Shown here piece by piece: positions 1 through 12,256 of a stretch of 64,000 nt of DNA (its first letter is position 1; every line of letters starts with the position of its first letter). The DNA comes from Microvelia longipes (Eukaryota; Arthropoda; Insecta; Hemiptera; Veliidae), in contig JACMZG010001911.1 of assembly GCA_018340805.1 (NCBI GenBank), positions 51,937,657 to 52,001,656 on the forward strand, written 5' to 3'. Below the pieces are notes generated by a model. It had not been told where the DNA came from. It saw only the letters and a list, made by a program, of their open reading frames with translations, and searched no databases. The translations under genes and the position numbers were made by a program.

Positions 1-2150
1 TATTTCAATTAGCCGTTAAATGGTATCTACCCTACAAATGACTACCAGGAGTTTAAATAAGCAATCAATATTTTTGGTAACTCGTCTTGCAAGTAATGGT
101 AAATCAGATTGCCATATTTGTGTTTGTCGATAACTTTAATTTTAAATCTCGGCATACCATGAATGGACTTTTTTTCTAAAAGTATACTACAAGCCAAAGG
201 AATTGGTACCCATACTACAAAATTCAGGCAATTTTTTAGTAGGAGTCGCTGTGTGTCGTTGTGATCATACACTAGTACTTTTAATTATTTGTTGATTTCC
301 GAATATTGGTACAGTGCAGAGATACATCAACGTCGACTAGACTCATTTCTAATGGAGCGACTCGCGGTTAAATTGGGTATTTACCTGCGTAGCCCACTGA
401 ATGAGCTATCGCAGGATGTTTATTAAGTGAGCAAGACAATTATTTGGTTATCCTGGGGGTGCGATGTAACGTTTGTACAAGGTCATATTTGCAGCATACT
501 TTTGATAATGTACTTTTCACTAAAAAGCAACATGTTGTTATGCGGTTGGGAATATGCAACATTTGCAGGGGCACTTGTAACCGCACTGTTTAAAGTGATG
601 TTGATCGATTAGTCGCACAAACTTGCTATTAGAAATAATTGACGAGGTTTTGGAATATCATTTCCGTTGGCCTGGGATCGTGCTGAAACCTCTATCCTTC
701 TCATAATCCTGAGCACTGGCTTGATGTAAGTCTTGATCTTGTAAGGATGACGAACGGTTGTCCGCGAGATTGTATAGACAGTATCGATGGTTGTGTACCG
801 TGTTTGGGTGTGGTGACAGCTGACTGGGCATTCGCGAATGCCCCACTAGCGTTTGGATTAAACATTCAATGTAGGGTGGTTCGAGGAATAGGTATCTGAA
901 TTGGAGTTTTTTCAGTTCTCACGGGGAGTGCTATTGTCGTTCTCTGAGGGCAGCGTAAAATTACCATGGTTCTCGGTGGCCGTGCTGAATAAGCGCCTAG
1001 AAATAGTCTTGATGAGTGAGGATGACACCGTGTGTCTCAGATAGCCTCTCCGATACACGTCGAGCAGTGCGAGCCCTGTGCACTAGTGTCCTTGCTCCTC
1101 AAATCTTTAGCAGATGCCAATCTTGCTTCATTGGGTGTTACATTGTTATAACCTGCAACAAAGTAGAAAAAAAACTACGTAGAACGATGATAGAAAAGAA
1201 AAAGGTTAATTTAGGAGAAAACGAAATCTCAAATCACATAGAAACTACGTCTTTACGATAAAACCGGATAAGGGTTGGAATATTAGATTGTGTTTGCTTG
1301 AACTACTTAAATCAATAATATTTGTGTTATTGTTTTTTTAGTGTATTATGAAGGAAGGAGTATTGCTAACGGCTTGAAAATAAACTAATAAATAAATTAT
1401 ACAATTTATGTTCATTTGATTTTTTTTAGTAGCATAGATGTTTGCGAATAGGAATAAAAGAGACTGTTTATGCTAAATAATTTTGACTTTTGTTTGTTCT
1501 TAATAAATAGCTAAATGTTAAAAGATCAAGCATTAGTTAGCAAATATGTAACATAATATTAAACATGTTGTGTAGTTCACACAACAAACAAGTTTATAAA
1601 GTAACTAAATTATTAAATAAAAATAATGTTACATAAAATAGGCCTGGGAAAGCAATATTGGTGAAGAAGTAAAAAGACACTCGAGTGAGTGTTAAGGTAA
1701 GAACATTAGAAAGAAATAACTTTGCAACAGTAGATATTGTTGCTAGTGAATACAACAACAAGCAAAAAACTATATAGAGTGTAATTGTTAATAAATATGT
1801 ATGTAAATTACATGTTTTCCTATTAACTCATAAAATGATTTTATTAAGTATTGTGTCAAACTTATCTGTGTAAATCAAAACAAAGCTCTGTCGAAAGAAG
1901 TTCGGAATTTTTCAAAATGCATCGGGTATATAGTGAAAAAATAAGAACTAGAAATTTTAGTAATTATAAGAAATGCAATAACAGATTATTGAATCATTTA
2001 CAGATATTGTTTGTATAGGCAAAAAATTAATATGTTATTGAGTACTTTTATAAATAAGATAAGTTTTATCAGTTGAAAGAAAAAATTATTCTCAGATTGC
2101 GGTATGGCTATATGGCTTGGTGCACGAGCTAAAATAAGTAAATATTTGGT
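1..2150. other. No gene recognised
   Basis: I see no exon with credible splice sites or family similarity here. The first 1.3 kb is less A+T-rich than the rest of the window; 1300-2100 is A+T-rich. A 76-codon open frame on the - strand (42-272) matches no family I know. The missing N-terminal exons of the PITP gene could lie here or further upstream, but I could not find their characteristic residues. Confidence 0.5.
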
Positions 2151-3490
2151 TGAAGATGAATTGCAGTTTCAAAAAAGGGCACCAGGAGGATACTTAGGTT
2201 TATTGACCTGGGTGGTGGACAGATACCAATTAACGGCGATTGCTCCAAAGAAGGCTGAGTTAGTCGAGTTGAATGAATTTCTGGGTGTACGAAATTTCAG
2301 AATCAAAAATAGAGTGAAGTGAGTTGTGATCGTCATATGAGCGATATCGCTCTATAGAAAATGCGGATTTTGAGAGTATCAGTACTGAAAATGTTTTGTT
2401 TGTAGTGTGTTCTTTTAGAAAAAGTCATATACAGTGAGTATTTTAGCATGGTTTGAAATTCAAAAGTGTATCGACTGAAAAACACATAATCGTGCAATCT
2501 GGATTACCAATGCTGCAAGGAATACGGATTACCGAAAAAGAAGGATGTGCTCCATTGTTAATCCTTGTAGGCCGATTTAGTGGGGGGTAAGATGTAGCCA
2601 ATTTAGTGACGGCCGTTGCTCCATAGAAGCTTGAGTTAGTCGGGTTTGTGATTTTTAGGGTTCCTGGTTGGTGACCAAATTTGGATGAACTCAAAATAAG
2701 TAAAGACTTCTTGGTGCTATGTGTCAAACTGGATGATCCATGGAAATGGAGAGATTGCCGATGAGCGTCCAAGAAAACTAGCGGTCCACTAGAATATTGA
2801 GATTTTGTCGTATAAGGTGACCAAATTGTTTTGTTGTGTGGTGAGTGATTCTTTAAGAAAAGTCCATATCATGGTATGTGTGTGACAGTTGTGATAGGAT
2901 GTCAAATGAGTTATCTGGGGGTGCTGTGACGCTAATGGAACCACAGAAGTAGCTAATCTGTAGTTTAACCAACTTGCAAGACGGATTAACGAGAAAAAAA
3001 ATGATCTTCTCGATTTAACTCCTGGTACCGTGTTTTGATGTGTGGGGTATATTACCAATTTTTGTACGACCGAGGTGCGCTTAAGCGGATCGAGTTGTAT
3101 CGGGGTGTATAAGTGTATCTGGCTGGTGTACCAAAGTTGTCGAAATCAACAATAACGTAATAGATACTTGTTGGCATGTCAAACGAGTAGTGCTGCTAGT
3201 AAAAAATTGCCTGGAATTTGTATATAGGTGACCAAATTGTTTGTTTGGTTGCGTTCTGTTAGGAAAAAGTCCATATCAATGGTAGTTTTCTGAGTTTGAA
3301 ATTCAAAAGTGAATCGCTAAAAACACAAATATAGGAATCTGATACCATACTTGCAGACGGATTTGTGCGAAAAAAAAATGATTGCTCATTGCTTAAACTC
3401 TCTGGGTAGCGCGATGTGTAGTGGGGGTAGATACCATTTTACAGCCCGATTGCTCCATTAGAAGCTTAGTTTAGGTCCGGGATGTAATAA
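2150..3490. repeat. Degenerate tandem repeat, about 410-440 bp period
   Basis: Three diverged units can be followed. A block containing 'AAAAGTCCATATCA' or a close variant recurs near 2415, 2855 and 3263. A block 'GATTGCTCCA..AGAAG' recurs near 2240, 2618 and 3450, followed by a variant of 'TGAGTTAGTCG'. The spacing of the first block is about 438 and then 410 bp. Units have many substitutions and indels, so the array is old or the underlying sequence is error-rich. Open frames inside are incidental. Confidence 0.6.
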
Positions 3491-4809
3491 CGGGTTCCAT
3501 TGCGTATTCTATGTGTCTATACCTATATGGTCGCTTAACCTATTTGCGTAATCTCATATTGCTTGACTGGAATAAGACTACTCTTTGTTTATAATTGAGC
3601 GGCTAACTACTGCTTGGGTGGTATGCTAGGTGGCAGGTGGCTTATTGCGTGAATGCAATAAGCATCGATGCGAATGGAAGTAAGAAGTTATGGTACGTAG
3701 TTTTTTGGGTGGTATTCATATGACAGACTTAATCGCGTCGGCGCAATTAAACCTAGCCTCTTAACAGATAATTGATGCAAACTAAGCTACTATAATCGAT
3801 ATGTGATATATGATGTATTAAATATATTATAATAGTATTAGTTATAATAGTAATGTTATAGTATAGATTAGCGTATATGTGTGCATAAGTATTATATTGT
3901 ATTATTAATGTAATTTATGATATATATTATATATATTTGATATGGATGTATATAATAGTATCAGTATATATGATGTATAATTATTGTTATAAATTAATGA
4001 TTTATTATTATTGATTATATTTGTCTTTATGATTTTAAAATGTCATTGAAATAGAAAGCTTGAGAAAAGTTTAACAATTTAAAAATCAAATTTAGCTTGA
4101 CTAATAATGTCTTATACCGGACGATTTCTAATCTGAATTACCATTGCAGGGGATTTTCTGAGACGCTCGCGAGGTGGTTGGTTCGCACAATAGGTTTTCT
4201 GTCTAGGCTGGGATTTGTGTTGGTATACATCCTAGGCTTTCGCATTATGTTAGATCCAGGAGATGTTGAAACTTAGCAGTAACTGAGTGTATCAAAATCG
4301 CAGTTTTTCGTGCTCTGAGTTTGGCTTGATTGAGGTGTGGTCATGGAAATTATTTTTTCCCCCGGGGGCAGTGTGGTGGGGCTTGGTGCCAAAGAGGCGG
4401 ACTTGGGTATGCATGCCGTGCTCGGAGAATAAAAGTAGTGTGTGTCGCGAGATGAATGGGGGTTAGACTGTTTGGCACAGTTTTGTAGTTTTTTTTGACA
4501 GGCAGTAAATGTGTTTTTGTTTGCGTTGTCACATATGATCTGAATTCAATGAAATTTTCAGGGAATGTTAGTTAGTTTTGGACAAGATCCTATTCATTCC
4601 TCAAAGTAATACATTCAATAACCTCTCAAGGGCGGATGTTTTAACAAAAGTGTTTGGTGAGCCTGTAAATTATATGCTTTCTTCAAGTTTTTGCCAAGTA
4701 GTAAAGAATGTGACCGCTAACAAACACAGTACTTCACTTGAGGCAACCTAAGACCCCAGTATTTTTTGGTAAACTCTTAATAACTGTTTTTGTATTTATG
4801 AATTTACAG
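3491..4809. other. No gene recognised; A+T-rich segment
   Basis: 3780-4020 is nearly pure A/T with TATA-like words; the remainder has no exon-like stretch that I can support. It ends at the splice acceptor of the first visible PITP exon. Confidence 0.5.
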
Positions 4810-7800
4810 TCGATTACCATATTGGCTCCAAGCCATTCTGCCCAAAGTGTTTTATGTGACTGAGAAAGCTTGGAACTATTATCCTTACACTGTTACAGGT
4901 ATCTTTCTTGTATTATTATTTGTTTTTATCCAGAGTTATACTTGATGCTTCTTTATCTTTTTTCTTTACCTTTTAAGAGGTAAATCATTGAAATAGTAAA
5001 AATGTAGCACCTACTGTTTTTTTTATAAAATGTTGTCATGATGCAGGGAATCTACCAAGGGAAGAGATGGCCTGGTAAAGATCATCATCGTGATTACAGC
5101 CTATCCATTTTATGTACACAATACTTACAATTAGAATTGCATTTTTACCTAATTGAATATTTGATGACATCAATTCTCATAAAAGAACATTTGTAAATAA
5201 TATAAAATATATAATATTTATACTCACTTAATGAATTACTGCGTACATACAGCGTTGATTGATTCCATACGCATTTAATACGATCCGGTTCTCACTGTAT
5301 TTGTTTAATCGATGATTCAGAGAACCGTCATAACTGATCCCGCCAAAACATTGCATCTTTTATTGTGAAGGTTTATTTAGGTTATGAGGAAGGTCTAAAC
5401 AAAGAAAAGTTTTAATAAAATTTTGATTTCTTTGCAACAATAATAAAGTTAAACTAAAAAACTATTTGAAAAGTTCTTTGGTAAAAACAGTAATATTTAA
5501 GTGAAATAATATTTTGCCAAAAAGTTGATATTTTAAATACAATCGCCTATGAAGGTACCTACGGCATGTCTCCAGATTTTATCTCCCTAGTTCTAGGGAA
5601 TCCAACTGGATTCCCTCTGTTTGGTTCTAATCTCTATTGGTATTATATTTAACCGTATTTAATTAGCCTACTTACGAATCCTGGATTTAGTCTACTGTGT
5701 GTATGAAGTAAATTTTAGGTGTAATGGAGTATTAATAATGAAATTATTACAAATAACTTGAATAAAGAAATAAATAATCTAGAGAATGGCTATGGACATC
5801 CTAGGAAAGATCTAAGGCACTTTCCTACTAATCTTGGATCTTTGAACGGAATGTTTCCCAATTGCAAAGATAGTGAAATCCAATGAGAGGCCTAGGAGGA
5901 TTCTCATCTTAACTATAGGGAAAAGATGAGTAAGTTCTAGCAATGCAGTTCTTAAGGTCAAGAATGATGAATACTGCAGTCCCTTATTGTTAATTTATTT
6001 AATAATTAATAAATTAAAGCGAACCGTATTAATGTATAACTTTTTTTTTAGGTAGTAACCCTACCTAAAATGCATTTTTTTCACATGTTCCATACAAATA
6101 TTACATGTGTAAATAACAGCAGCAGCTGTGCAGTATTACATCAGCTAAATTATAACAGGGACAAATGTGTAAAATTTTGAATCTTTAAGTAGTAACAAGA
6201 TATGCAAAGTAGCTTGAATAAACACATAATTAAATTATATACTAAAAGATATTTATATATACAGAAAAAAATACGTAAATTGATTTATAAATAATTTAAA
6301 ATCATAATAAAAAATGTGTAAAAATAATAATTATAAAGATAAAAATTATATAAATATAATAGTTATAAAGATAGGAAATTTAGTTACAAACTTAATTTGA
6401 CAAAATCCTAAGAGTTAATGAATTTAGAGAAAATATTAAAATATTTTTAAAACATTTGAAGATTAGTAGGAGTCCAAGACTCTTCTGTTGTGACAAGGCT
6501 AGAAATTAATGAGCTTCTCTCAGCATCAAATAATGGGCAATCAAAAATAATGTGGTGCCATGTTTGGAAAGTTACCATGTCACAGCTACATGATGGATCT
6601 GGAATAAGGGTTAAGATATGCTGGAAAAACGGTTAAGATATGCTTTGTTGGACATGGCCAGAAAGGCTTGCGTAAGGACTATATTTGTTTTTGACCTGCT
6701 CTCTACGGTTGGGAAAATTGTTTAGTCCACAAACTTTCTCTGAATTTATCCACATTTCTTTCCATTTTTCCAAACTTATCTCATAACTTTACCGTTTTAA
6801 AGTTGACTTGGGGATTATTTAATGTATAACTATTAAATAAATTAACATGAAGGGACTGCAATCTTCAATATTATTGACCTTATCTTAATTATGGGTTCGA
6901 GAAATTGACTCATTCGTGCAGGCAAATAGAAGTATTAATTTCTTTGTATAATACTAAAACTCAACTACCCAACCTATTTATTTTATTATTCTTCCTTGAA
7001 ATTAATATAAATGTTATCTGTTCCATGTGATGTGGACTTCACCACCAGAGTACACTGTGAGTAATTCTTCAATGTTTATATTTTTCTAGTGACACTTTTG
7101 AGCTATCTTGCATTTGTATTTTACTTTTGGTAATTTTTTCAGTATTTCATATTTTGTTTGTGATTTTCTGTTTCAGTGTTCCTTTTTACCAAAATTTAGT
7201 GTTCATATCAAAACAGTTTTTGAAGACAATGCAGGGACCACTGAAAATGTAACTATATGTTCAAAATTCTATTTCTTTTTACCTAGGATTAAATTTTCTT
7301 GTTGTCTTATTTACTAACAGTTCTGTCGTGGTGGTCAGTATGCCTGGCGAATTTCCTTTGGAATGGATGTTTCTGTGCTTAACAATCCATTTTTTAATGT
7401 TAATGTTTTTATAACTTGAGCAGTTACTATTACTATTTATGACTCACTTTGTCTGCATTTTGCAGAACTATGCCTCTAAAATTGTCATTGCACACCATTA
7501 TTTGTGCTAGTGGAAAGCTCAGCACAGTGTAAAAACAGTTAGTGTTTATCTTTAAAGGTTTTAGTGCATTTTCTTTGAAAAATACAGAAAAAATAAGTAG
7601 TGCTTGATAATTGAGCAACTGTTCGAGTTATAAAGGGTTAACTGGAACTTTAAGCAAGAAATTGATTGTAAGCACCATTTGTTAGAGGCTGTTAAAAACC
7701 TTCCTTCTGTGAAAAGTACAGATCATAGGGGTACAAATTCTTCAGACAAGGTCTCTGAACGTACCATGAACAGTACTTTAACAGGAGAAAGGGCTCATTC

Positions 7801-10800
7801 ATTTAACCCTATCTCTGTCTGAGCAGTAAATCCAGAGGGTGAAACTCCTTTAGGTGCGACTGTTAGACAGGCTACAGTTCATGGCTCAAGTTCAACCCCT
7901 CAAGACAAATACTTGCCTACTTGAAGTTGTTACAAGTTCACCTTCAGCATAGTAAAGCTGATACGGCAGCCTTATTTAACCTTTTCTTAGAAGGGTCTAT
8001 TGACATTATACTCTTATTTCGGGTGGGGGAGGGGGGGGGCTGTATCAGACTTTAGGCTTGCTAGAAGGCAAATTTATTATTAATAAAAATGATAAGTAGT
8101 TTAGAACTTATGTTTATTAAAAATGGGCTAAATGCTCTCATACTGTCTAACTTTTGTAGCAAGGATTTGACAGCTGTCAGAGTAAAACTAAAAAAGAGAG
8201 ATAATCGGATGGAACTAATAGTAGCATCAGCTTACCATCCTTATGACTCGCGTAACTCAACTCTGTCCGCTAGTATATCCTCAGGTTTTGTCGGTTCAAT
8301 TTTGATGAGCAACATCAAGTGAGGTCAGTAGGTGAATGGGTGAATCTTTACTGTCTCAGGATGAGCAAAGCGATTCTGAAAATATACTAAAATATTAATT
8401 AGGTGTATATTAAACTCTGAGGACGAGTGTAGTCGTAAGGGTGTGTATAGAAACTCCAATAAGGTGGGGACATTTTTTAGGTACCCTGTACTTAATTTTT
8501 TTATATAATTTTAAATAAATTTGATGTATGACCTTCTTTATCCAGAATTATTTTTTATTTATGACGATTTTCTAATGATTTAATCTGGTAAAATTTAATG
8601 AAAAATAAATATTAATTAATTTATAGTTTTAAAACTGCTCATTGTCATCTCTTTGAAATAAAACTGATAGGGAAAAATAATTAAATATCAATGCACCAGT
8701 GTTCTCCTTCAAATATATTTTTTATGTTAGGCTCACTTATTTAGATTTATATTACCAAATAGATCTATTTTCCCATCTGTTCCATTTTCATAGACTAGTT
8801 TTGTCTATGACTTAACTAACTTTTTAAAATTACAGGCTTTAAACTTATCGGATGAAGAGTTGAATGAGAGGACAGTTGATTACATTGATATCGTCTATGA
8901 TGAAGTCAGCCCTAAACACTATAAGGAAGAAGAGGTAAATACATTTCATACAGAATTGAAAGAAAACATAAAAAAAGAAGTTAAAAAAACAGATAAAATA
9001 TGATAATGCACACATCCTTGGGTGGTATCACAGAGTATTGCTTTAGTGTCTTTGTTTGTTTGTTATTGTTTACAATGTTACTATAAAATTCTGTCATCCA
9101 AACAGCCGCATAAGCTTCAATTTCTTATGAAATAAAAAATTGTTTACTCGGTGACTTGATTGTTTAACTTCACTTTTTTAGTGCCTCAAATGTGTTTATT
9201 TATTTTTTATTATTTATTTATCTATAAATAAATAAAATAAAAATAAAAGCCCCCTCCATGGCCGAGGTCGTTAAGGCGTTAGTCTTCACACTGACCTTTG
9301 ACACCCATGGAGGTCTGGGTTTCGCCACCCAGGTTACGCTCTCAGTTTTAGAAGATTATTGTTTAGATAAATCATTGGCAACTTAGAATTCACTTTGAGC
9401 GTAACGGTTGCTACTACCACCCGAGGTGGTTCCCACAGGAGTTATTCCTGATGAGCCGCAAGGCTCTAAACAGGCATTATTATTATTATTTATCTATAAT
9501 AAATAAATTATTAAATACCTTATGATTTATAGAGTTAGATTTTATTGTTAAAATTATAATTTATATGTAATAATGTATTTTATGTAATTTTATTAAATAA
9601 ATCGGCTTGCAATTTATCAACGCTGAATAGAAAAGAGGACCTTGTGGTCCTCTTTTCCACGTGGTTAAATAAATAAATCAGTAATCAATCAATCTCTATA
9701 ACATCTTCCCAACTTGGACAATTAATTTTAACGTTGTTGGTTGCAGTCCATTCCACCATGAAGTATTAGGTGTGACCAATCAGACCCTTGAGATCTCCCA
9801 CAATTCATTTGTCGATAACTACTAGATGTATTAACAATAATATAATATAACTTTATTATTTTAAAAGCATACATACATTATAATATAAATAACAGCATAA
9901 AAAATTATAAATAATATCTAAATCAAATGATAAAGAAGTACAAATTAAAATTAATAAATTAAATGTATTTAACATTTAAACAATTAATTTATTTTTTATA
10001 GCCACAAAAGCTTTGGCTTGTGTGCAACTATGTATTTTGTTTGTTTTATATTTTCACATTATATAAACAGATCAATTAATTAGATCAATTAGTTTGGTTA
10101 ATTTTTACTTTTCCTCATTTATACCACAGGTATATATGAACAGTATTTTGTTTGCCAAAAAATCCGAAAGTGGGATGAAAGGCCGCCTGAGTGGTTTCCT
10201 CAAAGTTGTATGTGTGTGTGTCTGTTACCATCGTAGCCCCTAGTTTATTTATGCTAGAGAATTGAAACTTTGTAGAAAAATCAATCTACCGAAAACGTGT
10301 GATTTGTACATTCTGAGGACGAGCGAAAGGAGTCCAAAGCAGGGAGGGTGAGCGTAGCAAATCCAAAGTGATGATTTTATTTATTTATTAAGTTTATGCC
10401 TGTTTATCTTTTTTATTTTATTTATTTATTTTTGTTTATCTATTTATTTGTTTTTATTTATTATTTTTTTCGTTTTGCAGCTATTTATATTTATTTCGTT
10501 TGGTACTTTGTTGGTAGGAACTGATGATGAACTGTTAAGTTTGTAAATTGGCTCTGTCAATAAATATATACTAAGTGGAGTGACATCTTTCTTTTTTCTC
10601 TTATTTAATGTTTAGCTGTAGAGTTTTACTGTGAACAATTGTTTTTGTTGTCAGGATTTAAGGTTTTTCCAATCTCAAAAGACAGGTAGAGGTCCATTGG
10701 CTGAGAACTGGCAGAGTAGAGAGAATCCTATAATGTGTTCTTATAAAGTAGTCAGTGCTTCGTTTGAAGTTTGGGGATTTCAGACCAGGGTTGAGTCTCT

Positions 10801-12217
10801 TATTCAACAGGTAAAATTAGGTGTAGACTAATAATTGATTATGTATTTATAACATAATTAGACCTATTTAAAAGTTTCCGTCATTAGAAAGAGTGGCCAG
10901 AAAATCTATTTTTTTTAAATAGATTTTATCCTCTTATTTTTTTTATATTTATTTTATAGGAATGACATACTGGCAATATTAGAGTTAAAATAATTTTATG
11001 TGAATACTTGTTAATGATAGGAATGGTCATCTGGGAGCACAGCATTGCCCCAGCCATATTTCTATATTTCACTACTTTTAACAGTACAGCCTTTGTCTAG
11101 GGTAGCTTCTGATGTCATTAACTTTAAAAATTAATTAATATTATTAGGAAAAATATAACTAATAATTAGCTAAAACAGCATATTATTAGTTAAATTGAAA
11201 ATTTTTTCTAGCTCTTATAATTTTGGCTAGAATTATAGAATTGAAATCAAGTGTCAAAAATATGACTTCAAAAAATTTTTTGCTGGTGGCGTAAAATTTG
11301 TATACACTTTGGCAGATTCAAATGTTATTTTTACATATTTAAAAATTTTAAATTATATTTTTTCTTTGAGATTATCCACAGCCCCTCAATGGCTAGGAAA
11401 ACATTATCTTTGTGTCTATAAATGTTTTTTTTTTTTAATTTAACATTCTTCTTAAAAAAAACCCTCCTATTATGATTTGTAAATATTTTTTCTGAATATT
11501 TCACTTATCACTTTTGTTTACTTATTTAACACATTACTTTTGATGCCCAAAATGGGAAAGGGATCGTACAAGATGCCCCAAAATTTGGGGCATATAAGCA
11601 ATGTATAGGTGGATTTTTTTTCTACAACGTTATTTTCTACAAAAATAATGTTTTCTATAGTTGATTAAACTAAGTACTTTCAACAATAGTCAATTCGGGT
11701 TAAAAAATGTGGCAGTCTTTCAATGCAGCTCAATTATTTATTTATTTTTTTAATAATAATACATTTTAGTTTCAAAAATAAAGTTTATTTTAATGATATT
11801 CATTTGATTTAAATCATGTATTTTTTTTTATTAAAATTGTTTATAAATTTCAATACACTTATTTAAAATTATACTTATAATTTGTATTGGTTTTAATGGT
11901 GTTATTTATGTGTGGATGTACTTTTAATAATTTTGGCAAATTGTTCATTGCAGTCAATACGAGAAGATATTACTATGGGACATCGGCAAGCATTTGCCTG
12001 GATAGATGAATGGCATGCCATGACCTTGGAACAAGTCAGACAATATGAATCTAAAATGTTTAATGAAATTAATTCTAAAATCAAACCAACTCTACCTCCC
12101 TCACCCACTGGTGCCCTGCCAAGTTTGAGTAGCCCAGGAGTAACCCCCGGTACTGGTAGCCAGCCAGCCACACCATCAGCACTTTCAGCTGCCACATCAT
12201 GGTTCTCATGGTCATAA
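4810..12217 (+). CDS. rdgBbeta: RdgB-beta / PITPNC1-type phosphatidylinositol transfer protein (3' six exons)
   Basis: Class IIB PITPs are soluble proteins that carry phosphatidylinositol, and in mammals phosphatidic acid, between membranes. Exons: 4810-4898, 7049-7056, 7177-7248, 8836-8934, 10655-10810, 11954-12217 (stop TAA). All introns are GT-AG and phases match throughout, giving about 228 residues. Exon 1 carries VFYVTEKAWNYYPYT, nearly identical to human PITPNC1; then CSFLPKFSVHI, KTGRGPLAENW, FEVWGFQTRVE and GHRQAFAW follow in family order. The single Trp in FEVWG is the class IIB form of the class I WW membrane-docking motif. The tail is short, rich in Ser, Pro and Thr, and ends SWFSWS. 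The N-terminal part, roughly the first 65-70 residues, lies in exons not seen; 4810 starts on the third base of a codon. A 5S-like repeat begins 40 bp after the stop. Confidence 0.9.
5925..6905. repeat. Inverted repeat pair around a LINE fragment
   Basis: 5925-6010 ('ACTGCAGTCCCTT' then 'GTTAATTTATTTAATA') reappears as its reverse complement at 6815-6905 ('AAGGGACTGCA'). The arms are about 85 bp with many differences. They may be ends of an old element or two inserts of one family. Confidence 0.45.
6440..6800 (-). pseudogene. Non-LTR retrotransposon fragment (ORF2 C-terminal end)
   Basis: Read on the - strand this segment gives the end of a Jockey/I-like ORF2: a LSGHVQQS-like stretch followed by DPSCSCDMVTFQTWHHIIFD and CPLFDAERS, the Cys/His-containing tail after the RNase H-like region. 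Stops and frame changes interrupt it. It is a dead insert lying antisense in a PITP intron. Confidence 0.6.
7049..7056 (+). other. rdgBbeta: 8-nt microexon of the PITP gene
   Basis: AGTACACT is flanked by acceptor CAG and donor GTGAGT. It completes the Glu codon begun by the last G of the previous exon and adds Tyr and Thr, giving the E-Y-T that PITPNC1 has just before CSFLPKF. Skipping it would shift the frame. Reading through the 120-nt intron that follows meets an in-frame TAG near 7089. Confidence 0.8.
7660..8322 (+). pseudogene. Jockey-like LINE fragment: end of ORF1 and endonuclease start of ORF2
   Basis: From about 7915 the + strand reads LQVHLQHSKADTAALFNLFL, typical of the N-terminus of Jockey-type ORF2. 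After a G-rich disrupted stretch, 8089-8322 gives FCSKDLTAVRV and ELIVASAYHPYDS, the endonuclease region that normally has SAYxPYDS. 7660-7830 may be the tail of ORF1. Frameshifts and stops make it non-functional. It lies in the intron between PITP exons 7177-7248 and 8836-8934. Confidence 0.65.
8290..8505 (+). repeat. 5S-like repeat, 3' part
   Basis: A diverged 5S-like core (AGCAACATCAAGTGAGGTCA, then GAATGGGTGA) lies at about 8300-8345. The family end 'GGTACCCTGTACTT' and a T-run lie near 8480-8505. It directly follows the LINE fragment. Confidence 0.6.
9247..9500 (+). mobile_element. tRNA-derived SINE, copy 1
   Basis: The head 'CATGGCCGAGGTCGTTAAGG' is an A-box region of a Leu/Ser-type (class II) tRNA, followed by an anticodon-arm-like stretch, a long variable arm and a B-box-like 'GGTCTGGGTTTCGCCACCC'. 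A conserved body follows ('ACCCGAGGTGGTTCCC', 'GATGAGCCGCAAG') and then an (ATT)n tail. It lies in a PITP intron. Copies 2 and 3 are at 51299 and 33395. Confidence 0.85.
9501..10106. other. PITP intron, A+T-rich
   Basis: Simple A/T-rich DNA. A short hairpin 'AGAGGACC..GGTCCTCT' near 9632-9658 is the only structure I see. Confidence 0.4.
10107..10372 (+). repeat. 5S-like repeat, internally deleted copy
   Basis: The family start 'TACTTTTCCTCATTTATACC' at 10107 runs to the 'TGTCTGTTACCATCGTAGCC' region, then jumps to the 3' module 'GAGGACGAGCGAAAGGAGTC' near 10315. The 5S-like core is missing from this copy. Confidence 0.75.
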
Positions 12218-12256
12218 CCAATTTTACCTTTTTTCACAAATTTTCCCTTTTAAGTT

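Larger units (their letters stand above)
4899..7048 (+). other. Intron 1 of the visible PITP gene (2.15 kb)
   Basis: A+T-rich intron. It contains an inverted pair (5925-6010 against 6815-6905) around a LINE fragment. No other coding exon is seen. Confidence 0.7.

Noticed and set aside
42..272. 76-codon - strand open frame at the window start
   Set aside because: No recognisable domain and no neighbouring exon; left as unsupported.
4640..4670. Possible upstream PITP exon ending at GTTTG|GTGAGC
   Set aside because: The translation does not resemble the expected N-terminal PITP residues and the phase does not fit 4810.
9247..9340. Functional tRNA-Leu/Ser gene
   Set aside because: The acceptor stem does not close properly, the B box is interrupted in copy 1, and the same sequence recurs with a common body, so it is a SINE head.
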